NCBI RefSeq assembly: GCF_000157895.3
Contig: NC_022654.1
Span: 62,001-126,000, forward strand
DNA length: 64,000 bases
Direction: 5' to 3'
From: Mycobacterium kansasii ATCC 12478
Lineage (GTDB): Bacteria; Actinomycetota; Actinomycetes; Mycobacteriales; Mycobacteriaceae
Each line of letters opens with the position of its first letter. The first letter of the stretch is position 1. The translations under genes were made by a program, and so were the position numbers. The notes below the pieces were generated by a model. That model worked only from the letters and a program-made list of their open reading frames with translations, was not told where the DNA came from and searched no databases. This document shows positions 16,475 through 25,429 of this stretch, piece after piece.

Positions 16475-17908
16475 GTCCGTCAGATTAACGGTGTAAGCGG
16501 CATCTTCGGTTAAGTGGTTTCGCTGCCGGGCATGCGGTCGGCGAAGGTGATCGCGAAGGCGTTCAGGGCTGGTTTCCAGCGCATGGTCCATCGCTTCTGT
16601 CCGGTCCCGGTCGGGTCCAGCGACCGGGTGACCAAGTATAGGCACTTCAGCGCTGCCTGCTCGGTCGGAAAATGACCGCGGGCCCGGACGGCGCGGCGGT
16701 AGCGGGCGTTCAACGATTCAATAGCATTGGTCGAACAGATCACCTTCCTTATCTCAGTGTCGTAGTCCAGGAACGGAATGAACTCACTCCACGCGTTGCG
16801 CCACAATCGAATTGCTGCCGGATAGCGATTACCCCACTCGGCCTCGAACGCGTCCAGCGCTGCCGCTGCAGCCTCAGCGTTGACCGCGGTATAGATCGGC
16901 CGCAACGCCTTGGCAATGGCGTCGCGGTGCTGGCGCCCGGCATAGCGGAACGTCCCACGGATCAAATGGATGACACACGTCTGGACCACAGTGTCGGGGA
17001 ACACCGCGCCCACCGATTGCGGTAAGCCTTTGAGCCCATCGCAGACCAGGAAGAAGATGTCGGCCACCCCGCGGTTCTTCAGCTCGGTGAGCACCGCCAG
17101 CCAGTATTTGGCCGACTCGCCATCGCCCTCGCCGGCCCACATGCCCAGCACGTCACGATGCCCGGCCAGGTCCACCCCGATCGCGGCGTAGATGGGCCTG
17201 GGGCCGACCTGGCCGTCGCGGATCTTGACGTGCAGGGCGTCGATGAACACCGCGGCGTACACGCGTTCCAGCGGGCGGGTGTGCCAGGCGGTCATCTCCT
17301 CGACCACGCGGTCGGTGATCCGACTGATCGTGTCCTTGGAGACTGCCGCGCCGTAGATGTGGGCGAAATGGGCGCTGATCTCACCGGTGGTCAGCCCGCG
17401 GGCATACAGCGACAACACCACCTCATCGACATCGGTCAAGCGGCGTTGACGCTTCTTGACGATCTCGGGTTCGAAGCTGCCGGCGCGGTCGCGCGGGACG
17501 TCGATCTCGATCTGCCCGCACGCATCGGTGAGCACGGTCTTGGCCCTGGTTCCGTTGCGGGAGTTGCCCGAGCCGTACCCGGCCGGATCGTGGCGGTCAT
17601 AGCCCAGGTGCTCGGATAATTCCTCGTCCAGGGCGGTCTCGATGACCGTCTTGGTCATCGCCTTGAGCAGGCCGCCCGGGCCGGTCAGCGCCACGCCGGC
17701 CTCGCGGGCCTGGCGTACCAGCTCCCGGGCGACCTCGAGCTCGTCGACCTCACGGCTATCCGGGACTTCAATGGCCGCCGCAGCGGCCTCAACATCGAGA
17801 TTCTGCGATGGCTCCACAGCCACGACAGTTTCGGTCATCATGCGACCTTTCCGGCCCCGACACACCGGGGCCGATCAGGCCGTTTACACCCTTACTGCGA
17901 CAGTCCCT
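16475..17908. mobile_element. IS256-family insertion sequence (~1.43 kb)
   Basis: Imperfect terminal inverted repeats are visible: AACGGTGTAAGCGG at the left end matches AAGGGTGTAAACGG read inward from the right end, with further similarity outside. The 9-bp GCCCCGTGG occurs at both junctions (16466-16474 and 17909-17917), consistent with the 8-9 bp target duplication of this family. The exact tips are uncertain by 1-3 bases. Confidence 0.85.
16510..17841 (-). CDS. IS256-family (mutator-type) DDE transposase
   Basis: About 443 aa. Family signatures: SRNGTRAKTVLTDACGQIEI near the N-terminus, then a catalytic Asp in VFIDALHVKI, a second Asp in LVCDGLKGLPQ, the CVIHLIRGTFRYA helix and the Glu in AFEAEWGNRYP; the TNAIESLNARYRRAVRARGH block follows. 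ATG at 17841 has a GGAAAGG ribosome-binding site 5 nt upstream and is preferred over the longer frame. The reading frame is intact, so the element may be active. Confidence 0.93.
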   Translation of the reverse strand: MMTETVVAVEPSQNLDVEAAAAAIEVPDSREVDELEVARELVRQAREAGVALTGPGGLLKAMTKTVIETALDEELSEHLGYDRHDPAGYGSGNSRNGTRAKTVLTDACGQIEIDVPRDRAGSFEPEIVKKRQRRLTDVDEVVLSLYARGLTTGEISAHFAHIYGAAVSKDTISRITDRVVEEMTAWHTRPLERVYAAVFIDALHVKIRDGQVGPRPIYAAIGVDLAGHRDVLGMWAGEGDGESAKYWLAVLTELKNRGVADIFFLVCDGLKGLPQSVGAVFPDTVVQTCVIHLIRGTFRYAGRQHRDAIAKALRPIYTAVNAEAAAAALDAFEAEWGNRYPAAIRLWRNAWSEFIPFLDYDTEIRKVICSTNAIESLNARYRRAVRARGHFPTEQAALKCLYLVTRSLDPTGTGQKRWTMRWKPALNAFAITFADRMPGSETT

Positions 17909-17923
17909 GCCCCGTGGGCGGGG
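17909..17923 (-). pseudogene. Remnant of the ESX gene fragment on the right of the IS256-type element
   Basis: These 15 bases repeat the left-flank target site and continue the match to 22546-22560, after which similarity stops where the IS607-type element begins. It shows that the IS256-type element inserted into a pre-existing gene fragment. Confidence 0.6.
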
Positions 17924-17983
17924 TTGCGAGCTGTTGCGCAGTGAGTGCATTTAAGTGTGCGTTAGTGTCTTCTAATTGGTGTT

Positions 17984-18565
17984 GTGAATCTGGCGGATTG
18001 GGCGGAATCGGTTGGTGTGAACCGGCATACCGCTTATCGGTGGTTTCGGGAGGGGACGTTGCCGGTGCCCGCGGAGCGGGTTGGGCGGCTGATTCTGGTC
18101 AAGGCGGCAGCCTCGGTATCGGGTGCGGCGGCGACGGTGGTGGTGTATGCGCGGGTGTCCAGCCATGATCAGCGCTCGGATCTGGACCGTCAGGTGGCGC
18201 GGGTGACCGCGTGGGCCACGGAGCGTGATCTTGAGGTGGGCCAGGTGGTGTGCGAGGTCGGTTCCGGGCTGAATGGGAAGCGGCCCAAGCTGCGCCGCAT
18301 CTTGTCGGACCCCGATGCGAGGGTGATCGTTGTGGAGCATCGGGATCGGCTGGCGCGTTTCGGGGTGGAACACCTGGAAGCGGCGTTGTCGGCGCAGGGC
18401 CGCCGGATCGTGGTCGCTGATCCGGGTGAGACCACCGATGATCTGGTGCGCGACATGATCGAGGTCCTGACCAGTATGTGTGCGCGGCTCTACGGCCGTC
18501 GTGGTGCGCGGAATCGGGCGATGCGTGCGGTGACGGCCACCAAGCGGGAGCCAGGGGCTGCGTGA
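17984..18565 (+). CDS. tnpA: IS607-type serine recombinase TnpA
   Basis: 193 aa, GTG start. Residues 1-42 form a MerR-like helix-turn-helix (VNRHTAYRWFREGTLP). The serine recombinase domain follows with VVYARVSSHDQRSDLDRQ (catalytic Ser ~59) and the conserved VIVVEHRDRLARFGVEHLEA block. It catalyses cut-and-join transposition with low target specificity. Its stop overlaps the tnpB ATG. Confidence 0.93.
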   Translation: MNLADWAESVGVNRHTAYRWFREGTLPVPAERVGRLILVKAAASVSGAAATVVVYARVSSHDQRSDLDRQVARVTAWATERDLEVGQVVCEVGSGLNGKRPKLRRILSDPDARVIVVEHRDRLARFGVEHLEAALSAQGRRIVVADPGETTDDLVRDMIEVLTSMCARLYGRRGARNRAMRAVTATKREPGAA

Positions 18566-20217
18566 TGATCGTCGGGATGCGCACCTGTGGTCAGGCGGCG
18601 AAGGTGGCCGGGCTGACCGGTGGTGTGCAGTTGCCGGGGAAACCGAAACCCGATGGCAGCCAAACATTGTCACGTTATGTCGATGTGGGCGCGGATTTCG
18701 AGTCGCACCGTGCGGTGGTGGAATCGGTGTCTGTCTTGTTCAAGCTCTACGACGGGGACGCCGCCGGTTATGCGGTCAACGGTTCGCTGGGTGCGGAAGT
18801 GGCCTCTGGTTGGCTGGTGACCGCGGCGAAGTTCGAGGTGGAATGGCCAGCGGAGCCCGAGCGGGCGGCGTTGGTGCGGTCGCATTTCGGTGCTCGCCGC
18901 AAGGCGTTCAACTGGGGTCTGGGTCGGGTGAAGGCCGACCTCGACGCGAAATCGGCTGATCCGGAACATGAGTCGTTGGGCTGGGACCTCGGCGCGCTAC
19001 GCAAAGCGTGGAATCTCGCTAAGCACGAGGTGGCGCCGTGGTGGGCCACTAACAGCAAGGAGTGTTACTCGGCAGGGTTGGCCGATCTGGCCCAGGCACT
19101 GAGCAACTGGAGCGCCAGCAAGAACGGGAGACGCCAGGGTCGGCGGGTGGGTTTCCCGCGGTTCGCCACGGCGCGACGCGATCCCGGCCGGGTCCGGTTC
19201 ACCACCGGCACCATGCGGGTAGAGGATGACCGCCATAGCATCACGGTCCCGGTCATCAGCGCGCTGCGGTCCAAGGAGAACACCCGCCGCGTGCAACGTC
19301 ATCTCGCATCGGGGCGCGCCCGCATCCTGAACATGACCCTGTCCCAGCGGTGGGGCCGGTTGTTCGTGTCGGTCGGCTATGCGCTGCGCACCCCGAGCGC
19401 GGGAAGAACGCCGACTCAGCCCACGGTGCGCGCCGGGGTGGATCTGGGGGTGCGCACGCTGGCCACCGTCGCCACGATCGACCCCGCCACCGGCGTCGAA
19501 ACCGTTGTCGAGTATAAGAATCCGGCCCCGCTCAAGGCGACACTTGCCGCCCGCCGCAGGGCTGGTCGTGAACTTTCCCGCCGTATCCCCGGATCGCACG
19601 GTCATCGGGCAGCGAAAGCCAAGCTGACCCGATTGGATCGTCGGTGCGTGCATCTGCGGCGGGAAGCAGCCCACCAACTCACCACGCAGTTGGCGGGCAC
19701 CTACGGCCAGGTCGTGATCGAAGATCTCGATGTGGCCGCGATGAAACGCAGTATGGGCCGGCGGGCGTTTCGCCGGTCTGTTTCTGATGCCGCAATGGGA
19801 TTGGTCGCGCCGATGCTGGCCTACAAGACCACTCGGCACGGCAGCACCCTGATCGTGGCGGATCGCTGGTTCCCATCAAGCCAGCTCCACCACCGCTGCA
19901 CCCACCCCAACGGCACCCCATGCCGCCTGGTCGGTAAGGGCCGGATCGACAAGCACCTCATCTGCCCGCAGACAGGTGAAATGGTCGACCGCGATAGAAA
20001 TGCTGCTTTGAATCTCCGTGACTGGCCGGATTACGCCAGTTGTGGTCCAGTCGGGACCACGGCCCCATCGGTACCCGGGCCAACCGAATCGGTTGGTACA
20101 GGCCATGGCGCGGACACCGGATCAACCGGTGCCGGCGGAGCATCCGTAAGACCCCGCCCACGCGGGGCCGGACGCGGAGAGGCCAAAACCCCAACCCCGC
20201 AAGGGGACGCCGCATGA
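18565..20217 (+). CDS. tnpB: TnpB, RNA-guided nuclease of the IS607 element
   Basis: About 550 aa, longer than the usual ~400. RuvC-like catalytic residues are all visible: Asp in AGVDLGVRTLATV, Glu in GQVVIEDLDVAAM and Asp in VDRDRNAALNLRDW. The zinc-finger region between the last two is unusual (CTHPNGTPC then LICP instead of CxxC...CxxC), a form seen in mycobacterial IS607 TnpBs. TnpB proteins cut DNA under guidance of an RNA made from the element's right end. ATG at 18565 overlaps the tnpA stop. Confidence 0.9.
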   Translation: MIVGMRTCGQAAKVAGLTGGVQLPGKPKPDGSQTLSRYVDVGADFESHRAVVESVSVLFKLYDGDAAGYAVNGSLGAEVASGWLVTAAKFEVEWPAEPERAALVRSHFGARRKAFNWGLGRVKADLDAKSADPEHESLGWDLGALRKAWNLAKHEVAPWWATNSKECYSAGLADLAQALSNWSASKNGRRQGRRVGFPRFATARRDPGRVRFTTGTMRVEDDRHSITVPVISALRSKENTRRVQRHLASGRARILNMTLSQRWGRLFVSVGYALRTPSAGRTPTQPTVRAGVDLGVRTLATVATIDPATGVETVVEYKNPAPLKATLAARRRAGRELSRRIPGSHGHRAAKAKLTRLDRRCVHLRREAAHQLTTQLAGTYGQVVIEDLDVAAMKRSMGRRAFRRSVSDAAMGLVAPMLAYKTTRHGSTLIVADRWFPSSQLHHRCTHPNGTPCRLVGKGRIDKHLICPQTGEMVDRDRNAALNLRDWPDYASCGPVGTTAPSVPGPTESVGTGHGADTGSTGAGGASVRPRPRGAGRGEAKTPTPQGDAA

Positions 20218-20225
20218 GTGCAACT
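20110..20225 (+). ncRNA. Candidate TnpB guide (omega) RNA region at the IS607 right end
   Basis: The end of tnpB and the bases after it contain GC-rich hairpins (CCCCGC-CCAC-GCGGGG near 20154-20170 and CCCCGCAAGGGG near 20198-20209). TnpB guide RNAs are transcribed across this part of the element, with the guide taken from the flank just past the right end. Position and hairpins are seen; the RNA itself and its ends are inferred. Confidence 0.35.
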
Positions 20226-20282
20226 CAAACACACTCAACGGCAACGGTCATACCGCCGGGAAGACGCGCGCGCGCACGCGCC

Positions 20283-20461
20283 CGAACCCTTCACCCTCGA
20301 ACACGCGATCGACGCCCACAGCGCCTACCTCCACTACGGGAAGGGACGCCACCCCGCAGCCGTCAACTACGGCGACACCATGGCCTACGCCACTCGGCAA
20401 CGACTTCACCCAAACTGACCTCGAATTCAACGGCGTTGTCGGCTACTGGCCAACGCCCTAA
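20283..20461 (+). pseudogene. Decayed 3' half of a second vapC gene
   Basis: The sequence matches the 3' part of vapC (about 16022-16228) through the stop codon and the CGGTCCC beyond it, at roughly 85-90% by eye. An internal deletion of about 35 bases after GCCTACGCCA shifts the frame and removes part of the catalytic region. No start is present. It cannot make a toxin. Confidence 0.82.
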
Positions 20462-20537
20462 CGGTCCCTCCTAGCACCACTGCCCCCACGGCCACGATGT
20501 CCACCAAAGGCGGCGATCACGGCTACGATCTCGGTAT

Positions 20538-21260
20538 TCAATCCTCGATTAGGTCTTTGTAGGCCATCTCCCAGAACTGCCAAATCGGCATCGCTGCCGT
20601 GCGTCGATGCGCGTCCAACACGCGGCGCGTCTGCGCGTTGATCTGTTCACACGCTGTCTCGCTCAGCACGATCAGATCCGGATAAGCGGCCTCAATAGCT
20701 AACTTCTGGGAGGCGGCATCTTCCGGCGAAATTTGTTGTAGGCGTTCTTCTGTAGCCGCGCTGATTTCTGCGCGACGCTCCACGCACCGCTTCATGATCA
20801 TCCTCACCCGCTCGCGCCCACGCGCCACCGCCCGGTTCATCCGCTCAGTTTCTTCGTGCTCGCGCTGGTGCTCGGCTATCACCTCGGCAATGTCGTCCAA
20901 CAAGGCCGCCGTGTGCCTAGTACCGACCAGAACTGCTTCCAGCTCGGTCGGGTCCACTCTCCCGCACGCGACTATGCTGGCAGCAAATTGCTCATCGGAC
21001 ATCGGTGCCGGCTCACGTTGAAGAACCCCTAACCAACCGTTGAGCTTTGCCTGACGCCTCTTCCAATCGGCCACGGCGTCATAGTTATTGCGGATAGCGA
21101 CATACTCCACCGCCGCTTCGAAAACTAGCAGCGCTTCATCGATCGGCCACTCGCTGCGTTTCTTTAGCCGCTTCAACTGCCGCGGCAAAGGCCGCGGCTC
21201 CGTCATCAACATGGTTATGGTGTCCGCTAAATCCGCTGCTGCGGAATAGCTTTCGTTCAC
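20538..21260 (-). CDS. Hypothetical protein coupled to an ESX-associated gene
   Basis: 240 aa from a GTG at 21260 that overlaps the stop of the upstream ESX-associated gene (GTGA); the longer upstream frame is less likely. The sequence is mostly helical and charged (for example ERMNRAVARGRERVRMIMKR), with WPIDEALLVFEAAVEYVAI near the N-terminus and WQFWEMAYKDL at the end. There is no signal peptide or membrane helix. I do not recognise the family; coupling suggests a cytosolic chaperone or partner of the ESX protein. Confidence 0.7.
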   Translation of the reverse strand: MNESYSAAADLADTITMLMTEPRPLPRQLKRLKKRSEWPIDEALLVFEAAVEYVAIRNNYDAVADWKRRQAKLNGWLGVLQREPAPMSDEQFAASIVACGRVDPTELEAVLVGTRHTAALLDDIAEVIAEHQREHEETERMNRAVARGRERVRMIMKRCVERRAEISAATEERLQQISPEDAASQKLAIEAAYPDLIVLSETACEQINAQTRRVLDAHRRTAAMPIWQFWEMAYKDLIED

Positions 21261-23581
21261 CGCAGTGCCGGTTCCTTCAATGGCGCCCGTATACCGGCCA
21301 CCCATGCTGCATACACTACGTTGAGTAGGTCGCCCCCATAACGGTCCCAGCACAAGAGAGCCTCTATCTGGCGGCACCGGATGAATTCTCGTGTGTAGCT
21401 GACCGTCTGGTCAGGGTTTTCTATTCCGTCCAGTCCCGGTCGCTGGCACGCCATCTGAACCAAAGCGTCTTCGTGTTCCTCGCCGAGCAGCGCCCACTCC
21501 TGGACTGTGGGCCAGCGCTCAGCGACGAGTGAGTGCGCCACGGACTGCGCAACCGGCGACAACGCCTCACCCGGAATACCAAATGCCAACTGGCGGATCA
21601 ACTCTCGGCAGTAGTCACGCACCACCGACTCATCGGCCCCCATCAGATCCGCATATAAGGCGGCGTCCACGGTCTGCAGCCGATGGGCCCGCGACGCCAA
21701 CAATTCCGCCGCCGCATTATCCGCCACGTCAGAGGGTTTCACGCCAGTGGCCACTTCCGGCGCCGGGTGCTCCCTCAAAAACTCAGAGGGCAGCGCCCAC
21801 GACGTGGCCACCGCACTCACCGTGTCCCCGAACTCCCGGGCCGCCCGCACCGCTTTATCGGCCGGGTTGACCCAGCCGAACCAGCGCGCGTCAAAATCTG
21901 CATCGTGGCCACCGGCGATGGGCATCGTCTTGCGCAGGAACACCACTGGCGGGATGTAGGTCGCGCCGTCGTTCGTGGCAACCCAGTACGTCGGCATGCC
22001 CGAGGCGTTACGGCCAACGGCCACAGCCCAATCCAATCCAGGATCAGTTACTTTCGCCGCCCCAGCGAGTTCGGCGACAAGGCCCTTGGCCGTTTCCAAA
22101 TCCGAATATGCGTCATCCTTGCGCACCGTCACCACATCACGCCGACCCGCCACCGGCATCAACCCGGTCCCAGGCCCGGGCGACCCACCTCCGGGCTCAG
22201 CCGGTATTGATGGGGCGGCAGGCGTCGAGCCGCCCGCCGACGGAGCGGCCGGCGGCGGGCCCTGCGGAGGAAGAACGGAACCGTACGAAGTCATGCCTCC
22301 TGCCGGCATACCCGCCGCCGGTGCCGGTGCAGGGGCGGAAGCGGCCGCCGCCGGCGCAGTAGACACAGGAGCCACCGCTGGCGCAGCCGACGTCGGAGCC
22401 GACTCGATCGGCGCCGCCAACGACGTCATCGGCGCCGACGTCACCGGCGGAACACCCCCTGCCGCCGCCGCGCCCGCCGCTAAACCTCGCCCGAAGTCCA
22501 TCCCCAAGGACGGCATCGGCGAGCCCTGCAGCCCAGGCGCACCCAGCCCCGTGGGCGGGGCCATACCGCCCGGCAGACCGCCAAAACTACCCATCAACCC
22601 CTGCAACGGGCCCATAGGAAGCCCACCACCCGATCCCCCGCCAGGCATACTCGGCAAACTCGGCAACCCACTACCCATCAACGACGTCAACGGGTTATGA
22701 CGCGGTGATCCAAACGGAGCATCCGACGAGGGCGCGTGTACGCGTCCCGATCCGCCTGGTGCAGGAGGTGCTGCACCGTCGTTGGGACCGTCTGATGAGG
22801 CATGAACTCGCCCACCCCCGGGCTGTCTCGGGGGACCCAGATCTGGCGTCCCTGGACCGTCAGTCGACGGGTCCTTATTGTCTGTACCATTGCCAGCTTG
22901 TTTGAATTTTGGGCCGCCGGGGCCGCCCTCTTTAAAGTGGTTGGTGAACTGAACGGTGTATTGGGTGGCGTAGCCCTGCAACTCAGTCGAATAGGCCTGG
23001 ATCGTCGTTCGGTGCACACCGAGAATCACCGCTACCTGCGCCAGCGACTGCCCCGAGCCGCTTTTTAGGAAGGCCTCGGCCTCTTGATGCGCCTGCGTGT
23101 TCTGCTCGAACATGTGCTTCTTGGTGCTCGCCACATCGTCGGCGCCGCGCCTGATCAAACCGGAGGCAACGCGCGCGATCTCCGCCTGGAAATCCTTGAT
23201 CGACGCCGCTTCAAAGTGGGCCGCGCGAGCAGCGTCCGCGCTCTCGCCCACCCATGACCCGCCGTCGAAGACGCCGTTCGCCGCCTGGCGGATTGTCGTC
23301 GCGCTGTCATCGTGCAGTTTGAAGTCATCAGCAAACTTGTCGGCGCCGGCGTTCATGGCGGTCTCAGAGTCTTCCGGCCACACATACGGTTGGAACAGAA
23401 ACCGGACGAAGGCTCCCTGCGGCCGCGGATGATCACTGCCGACATGCGGTAGTGACGGCGGCTGAATTTTACCCACTGGCCCCCGGTTGACCGCCTTGAG
23501 CAGGCGCGCCGCCTGCTTGTTATTGCGTTCTGACCACCACGCGGGAAACTCGTCCCCGCCCGTACTTGTTAACTCCGCCAT
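21257..23581 (-). CDS. Large ESX-associated protein (WxG-like N-terminus, conserved C-terminal domains)
   Basis: 774 aa. The N-terminal ~190 residues are helical with a WVG turn in GGSWVGESADAARAAHFEA, like WXG/EspA-type substrates. Residues ~240-470 are Pro/Gly/Ala-rich and low in complexity. The C-terminal ~300 residues form a conserved globular part (GLDWAVAVGRNASGMPTYWV, then WFGWVNPADKAVRAAREFGD) that I associate with the DUF5632/DUF5631 pair found in mycobacterial ESX loci (from memory). It is probably an ESX substrate or accessory factor. A fragment of a second copy lies near 16336. Confidence 0.75.
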   Translation of the reverse strand: MAELTSTGGDEFPAWWSERNNKQAARLLKAVNRGPVGKIQPPSLPHVGSDHPRPQGAFVRFLFQPYVWPEDSETAMNAGADKFADDFKLHDDSATTIRQAANGVFDGGSWVGESADAARAAHFEAASIKDFQAEIARVASGLIRRGADDVASTKKHMFEQNTQAHQEAEAFLKSGSGQSLAQVAVILGVHRTTIQAYSTELQGYATQYTVQFTNHFKEGGPGGPKFKQAGNGTDNKDPSTDGPGTPDLGPPRQPGGGRVHASSDGPNDGAAPPAPGGSGRVHAPSSDAPFGSPRHNPLTSLMGSGLPSLPSMPGGGSGGGLPMGPLQGLMGSFGGLPGGMAPPTGLGAPGLQGSPMPSLGMDFGRGLAAGAAAAGGVPPVTSAPMTSLAAPIESAPTSAAPAVAPVSTAPAAAASAPAPAPAAGMPAGGMTSYGSVLPPQGPPPAAPSAGGSTPAAPSIPAEPGGGSPGPGTGLMPVAGRRDVVTVRKDDAYSDLETAKGLVAELAGAAKVTDPGLDWAVAVGRNASGMPTYWVATNDGATYIPPVVFLRKTMPIAGGHDADFDARWFGWVNPADKAVRAAREFGDTVSAVATSWALPSEFLREHPAPEVATGVKPSDVADNAAAELLASRAHRLQTVDAALYADLMGADESVVRDYCRELIRQLAFGIPGEALSPVAQSVAHSLVAERWPTVQEWALLGEEHEDALVQMACQRPGLDGIENPDQTVSYTREFIRCRQIEALLCWDRYGGDLLNVVYAAWVAGIRAPLKEPALR

Positions 23582-23590
23582 CCGAACGGG

Positions 23591-24235
23591 TTACCTCGGC
23601 AGCCCGCACACACCGACAAGCGCATTGATCGCATCGTTCGATATGTCGTTAAGGCGATTCACTTCAGGAGTTGGGGTATTCCCCATCGCCGCCGTCGTGG
23701 CCTCGAGCGTGGTCTGAATGTAGTTCCGTGCGGCTGAGGCGACGTCGGCAGGCAATGCCGGAACGAGCGCTGTTTGCACCGCCAATGCACTATTAACTGT
23801 GCGCAGCATGACGGGGATATTGACGGTCCCATTTACTCTGAGGCCGCCTTGTCCTTGCTGACCTTGAACCGATGTATCGAAAACTTGACACAAATGAGTT
23901 TTCATCGCCGTCGCGTCGGCCGCGCTGACTTGCGGAGCGGGCGGCGCAGACGTTGATGCTGATGGTGCAGCGGACGGCCCGTCGGTGGAGCGGGCATCGT
24001 TGTGCGCTACCGCGAGCGTCACTATCGATCCCGTGGCAGCCGAGATCACGATCGCGAATAGCAGTCCGAGCGCGGCCCAGGGCCAAACCCGACGACGTGT
24101 TCTCTTCTGCGGGAATCCTGTTGGGAACGGAACTGCTGTCGGCGGCGGGGTCGCGCCAGGCCTAGGTGTAGGCGCTGGAGGTGGCGGCAGCGTCACCGAT
24201 GGTGACCCTGTCCTCGACCAAGGTGATGAACTCAT
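23591..24235 (-). CDS. Membrane-anchored Pro-rich protein, ESX-associated
   Basis: 214 aa. The N-terminal ~45 residues are Pro-rich and cytosolic, then RTRRR precedes one membrane helix (WPWAALGLLFAIVISAATG, ~50-72). The outer part has Ser/Ala-rich linker and a helical domain with two Cys (HLCQVF and GVCGLPR) that may form a disulfide. Mycobacterial ESX loci often encode proteins of this plan. It ends 9 bp before the next ESX gene, so they are in one operon. Confidence 0.75.
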   Translation of the reverse strand: MSSSPWSRTGSPSVTLPPPPAPTPRPGATPPPTAVPFPTGFPQKRTRRRVWPWAALGLLFAIVISAATGSIVTLAVAHNDARSTDGPSAAPSASTSAPPAPQVSAADATAMKTHLCQVFDTSVQGQQGQGGLRVNGTVNIPVMLRTVNSALAVQTALVPALPADVASAARNYIQTTLEATTAAMGNTPTPEVNRLNDISNDAINALVGVCGLPR

Positions 24236-24252
24236 GCGCCGCTCCCCTGTCG

Positions 24253-24534
24253 TTACGTCGTGAGAATGCTTGAGTTGCCCGCTTCAGTGGTTTGAACTGT
24301 CGCGATGCTGAACTCTCGACTTGCGGTGTTCGCCGCCGCACGGCCGACTGCTTGGGCTTCACCTATCGCACGTCCCCCAATGGCCGCCCCGATCAAGGAC
24401 GTCATGTAGCCACCGACGCACAGGCCTGGAAGGTCGCCGCTGGGCTGCTGAGCGGTAGCGGCGTCCGCGGCAGACAAGCCTGCCTCTGTTTCCGCCACAT
24501 CCATCGTGAACTTGCCTGCTGACATAAACCGCAT
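24253..24534 (-). CDS. Small hypothetical protein at the head of an ESX-associated operon
   Basis: 93 aa from ATG 24534 (GGCGG upstream); ATG 24525 is an alternative. It is Ala-rich and small, with a GGYMTSLIGAAIGGRAIGEA hydrophobic segment. Its length and position upstream of larger ESX proteins suit a WXG100- or EspC-like partner, but no WxG or YxxxD/E motif is present. Function unknown. Confidence 0.55.
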   Translation of the reverse strand: MRFMSAGKFTMDVAETEAGLSAADAATAQQPSGDLPGLCVGGYMTSLIGAAIGGRAIGEAQAVGRAAANTASREFSIATVQTTEAGNSSILTT

Positions 24535-24648
24535 CTTACCGCCGGTGTCGCGGCTACACATCGCCTAACCAGCACGGATTCGCCCAGCGCCGCATGCTAC
24601 GACTGCTTGCGCGGTTTGCGGACGCCTTGAGGGACGGGTGAGCTCGAA

Positions 24649-25329
24649 CTATGACGACGATGAACCGCTATGCATAGTCGCCACCAGCTGGTCTGCTGCC
24701 GGTCCCACGATCTTGCCGCCATCGTTGGCCATCTGCTCGATATCAGGCCAAGAAGACATCCTCATGTAGTCGAAGTTTGCCCGCTGAACGGTATAAGTCG
24801 CGTTGATCGAAAGAGGTTCCAGCACAGCCGGAATGCGGTCGCCTTCCCGCAGTATCGCCGGGGCTTTTGCTACTGCGGGTAGCACCGTGGCCTCCCATGT
24901 CGATAGTTGCGTAATAGTCGGGTCGAAAACGGCTCCGTGATCGGGAAAGTGAATGATTTCGTGACCCGACCACGTCTGCAATGTTCCCTGCGCCAATGCG
25001 TGCCGCTTTAGTCGTGGCTGTCGGCTCCCTAACGAGAGTTCGTGGCCCTCGTGTGAGGCTTCCACCGTCACCGTCAGCGGTTCGGTCCGTATTCCTTCTT
25101 CACGCGCGATGACCCGGACAACCTTGCACGCCGCGAAGCACAACCCGGCGTTCAGCATTCGAATCTGCGGACAACGGGCTGCGAAATAACATGCAGCTAA
25201 ACCCATGACAGCCCGTTCTCGCTCGCTGAAGTGCACTGATCCTGACCATCTCCCAAGTGCGAATTGCATGGTCCATCCTTGGAAAAACACTTCTAGTTGC
25301 TGATCGGAAAGCTCAATCACAGCCTGCAC
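24649..25329 (-). CDS. Putative Cys-His-Asp (transglutaminase-like) protein A
   Basis: 226 aa, GTG start with GGAG upstream. A Cys-rich helix (GLCFAACKVVRVIAREEG) is followed by WSGHEIIHFPDHGAVFDPTI. The Cys, then His, then Asp-Pro-Thr order is that of transglutaminase-like and papain-like hydrolases. The protein at 26624-27322 has the same two blocks in the same order. No signal peptide. The enzyme class is inferred from the pattern alone. Confidence 0.6.
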   Translation of the reverse strand: MQAVIELSDQQLEVFFQGWTMQFALGRWSGSVHFSERERAVMGLAACYFAARCPQIRMLNAGLCFAACKVVRVIAREEGIRTEPLTVTVEASHEGHELSLGSRQPRLKRHALAQGTLQTWSGHEIIHFPDHGAVFDPTITQLSTWEATVLPAVAKAPAILREGDRIPAVLEPLSINATYTVQRANFDYMRMSSWPDIEQMANDGGKIVGPAADQLVATMHSGSSSS

Positions 25330-25429
25330 CTCGTTCTCCGCTCGCGCCTGCCGCGAGACCGCACGGTCGCTATCCCAGAGACCTTAGAGCCATGTTGTGA
25401 CACGTGGTGGGATCGCTGCTCACCAGTGT

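Larger units (their letters stand above)
17924..20225. mobile_element. IS607-family element (serine recombinase plus TnpB)
   Basis: The left end is taken at the point where the ESX gene fragment breaks off at a G-run, as expected for IS607 elements, which insert next to GG without target duplication. It carries tnpA and tnpB in overlapping order. The right end lies somewhere between the tnpB stop (20217) and the vapC remnant (20283); 20225 is an estimate. Confidence 0.75.

Noticed and set aside
18565..20217. TnpB as a stand-alone Cas12-type effector
   Set aside because: It overlaps an IS607 serine recombinase and no CRISPR array or adaptation genes are near.
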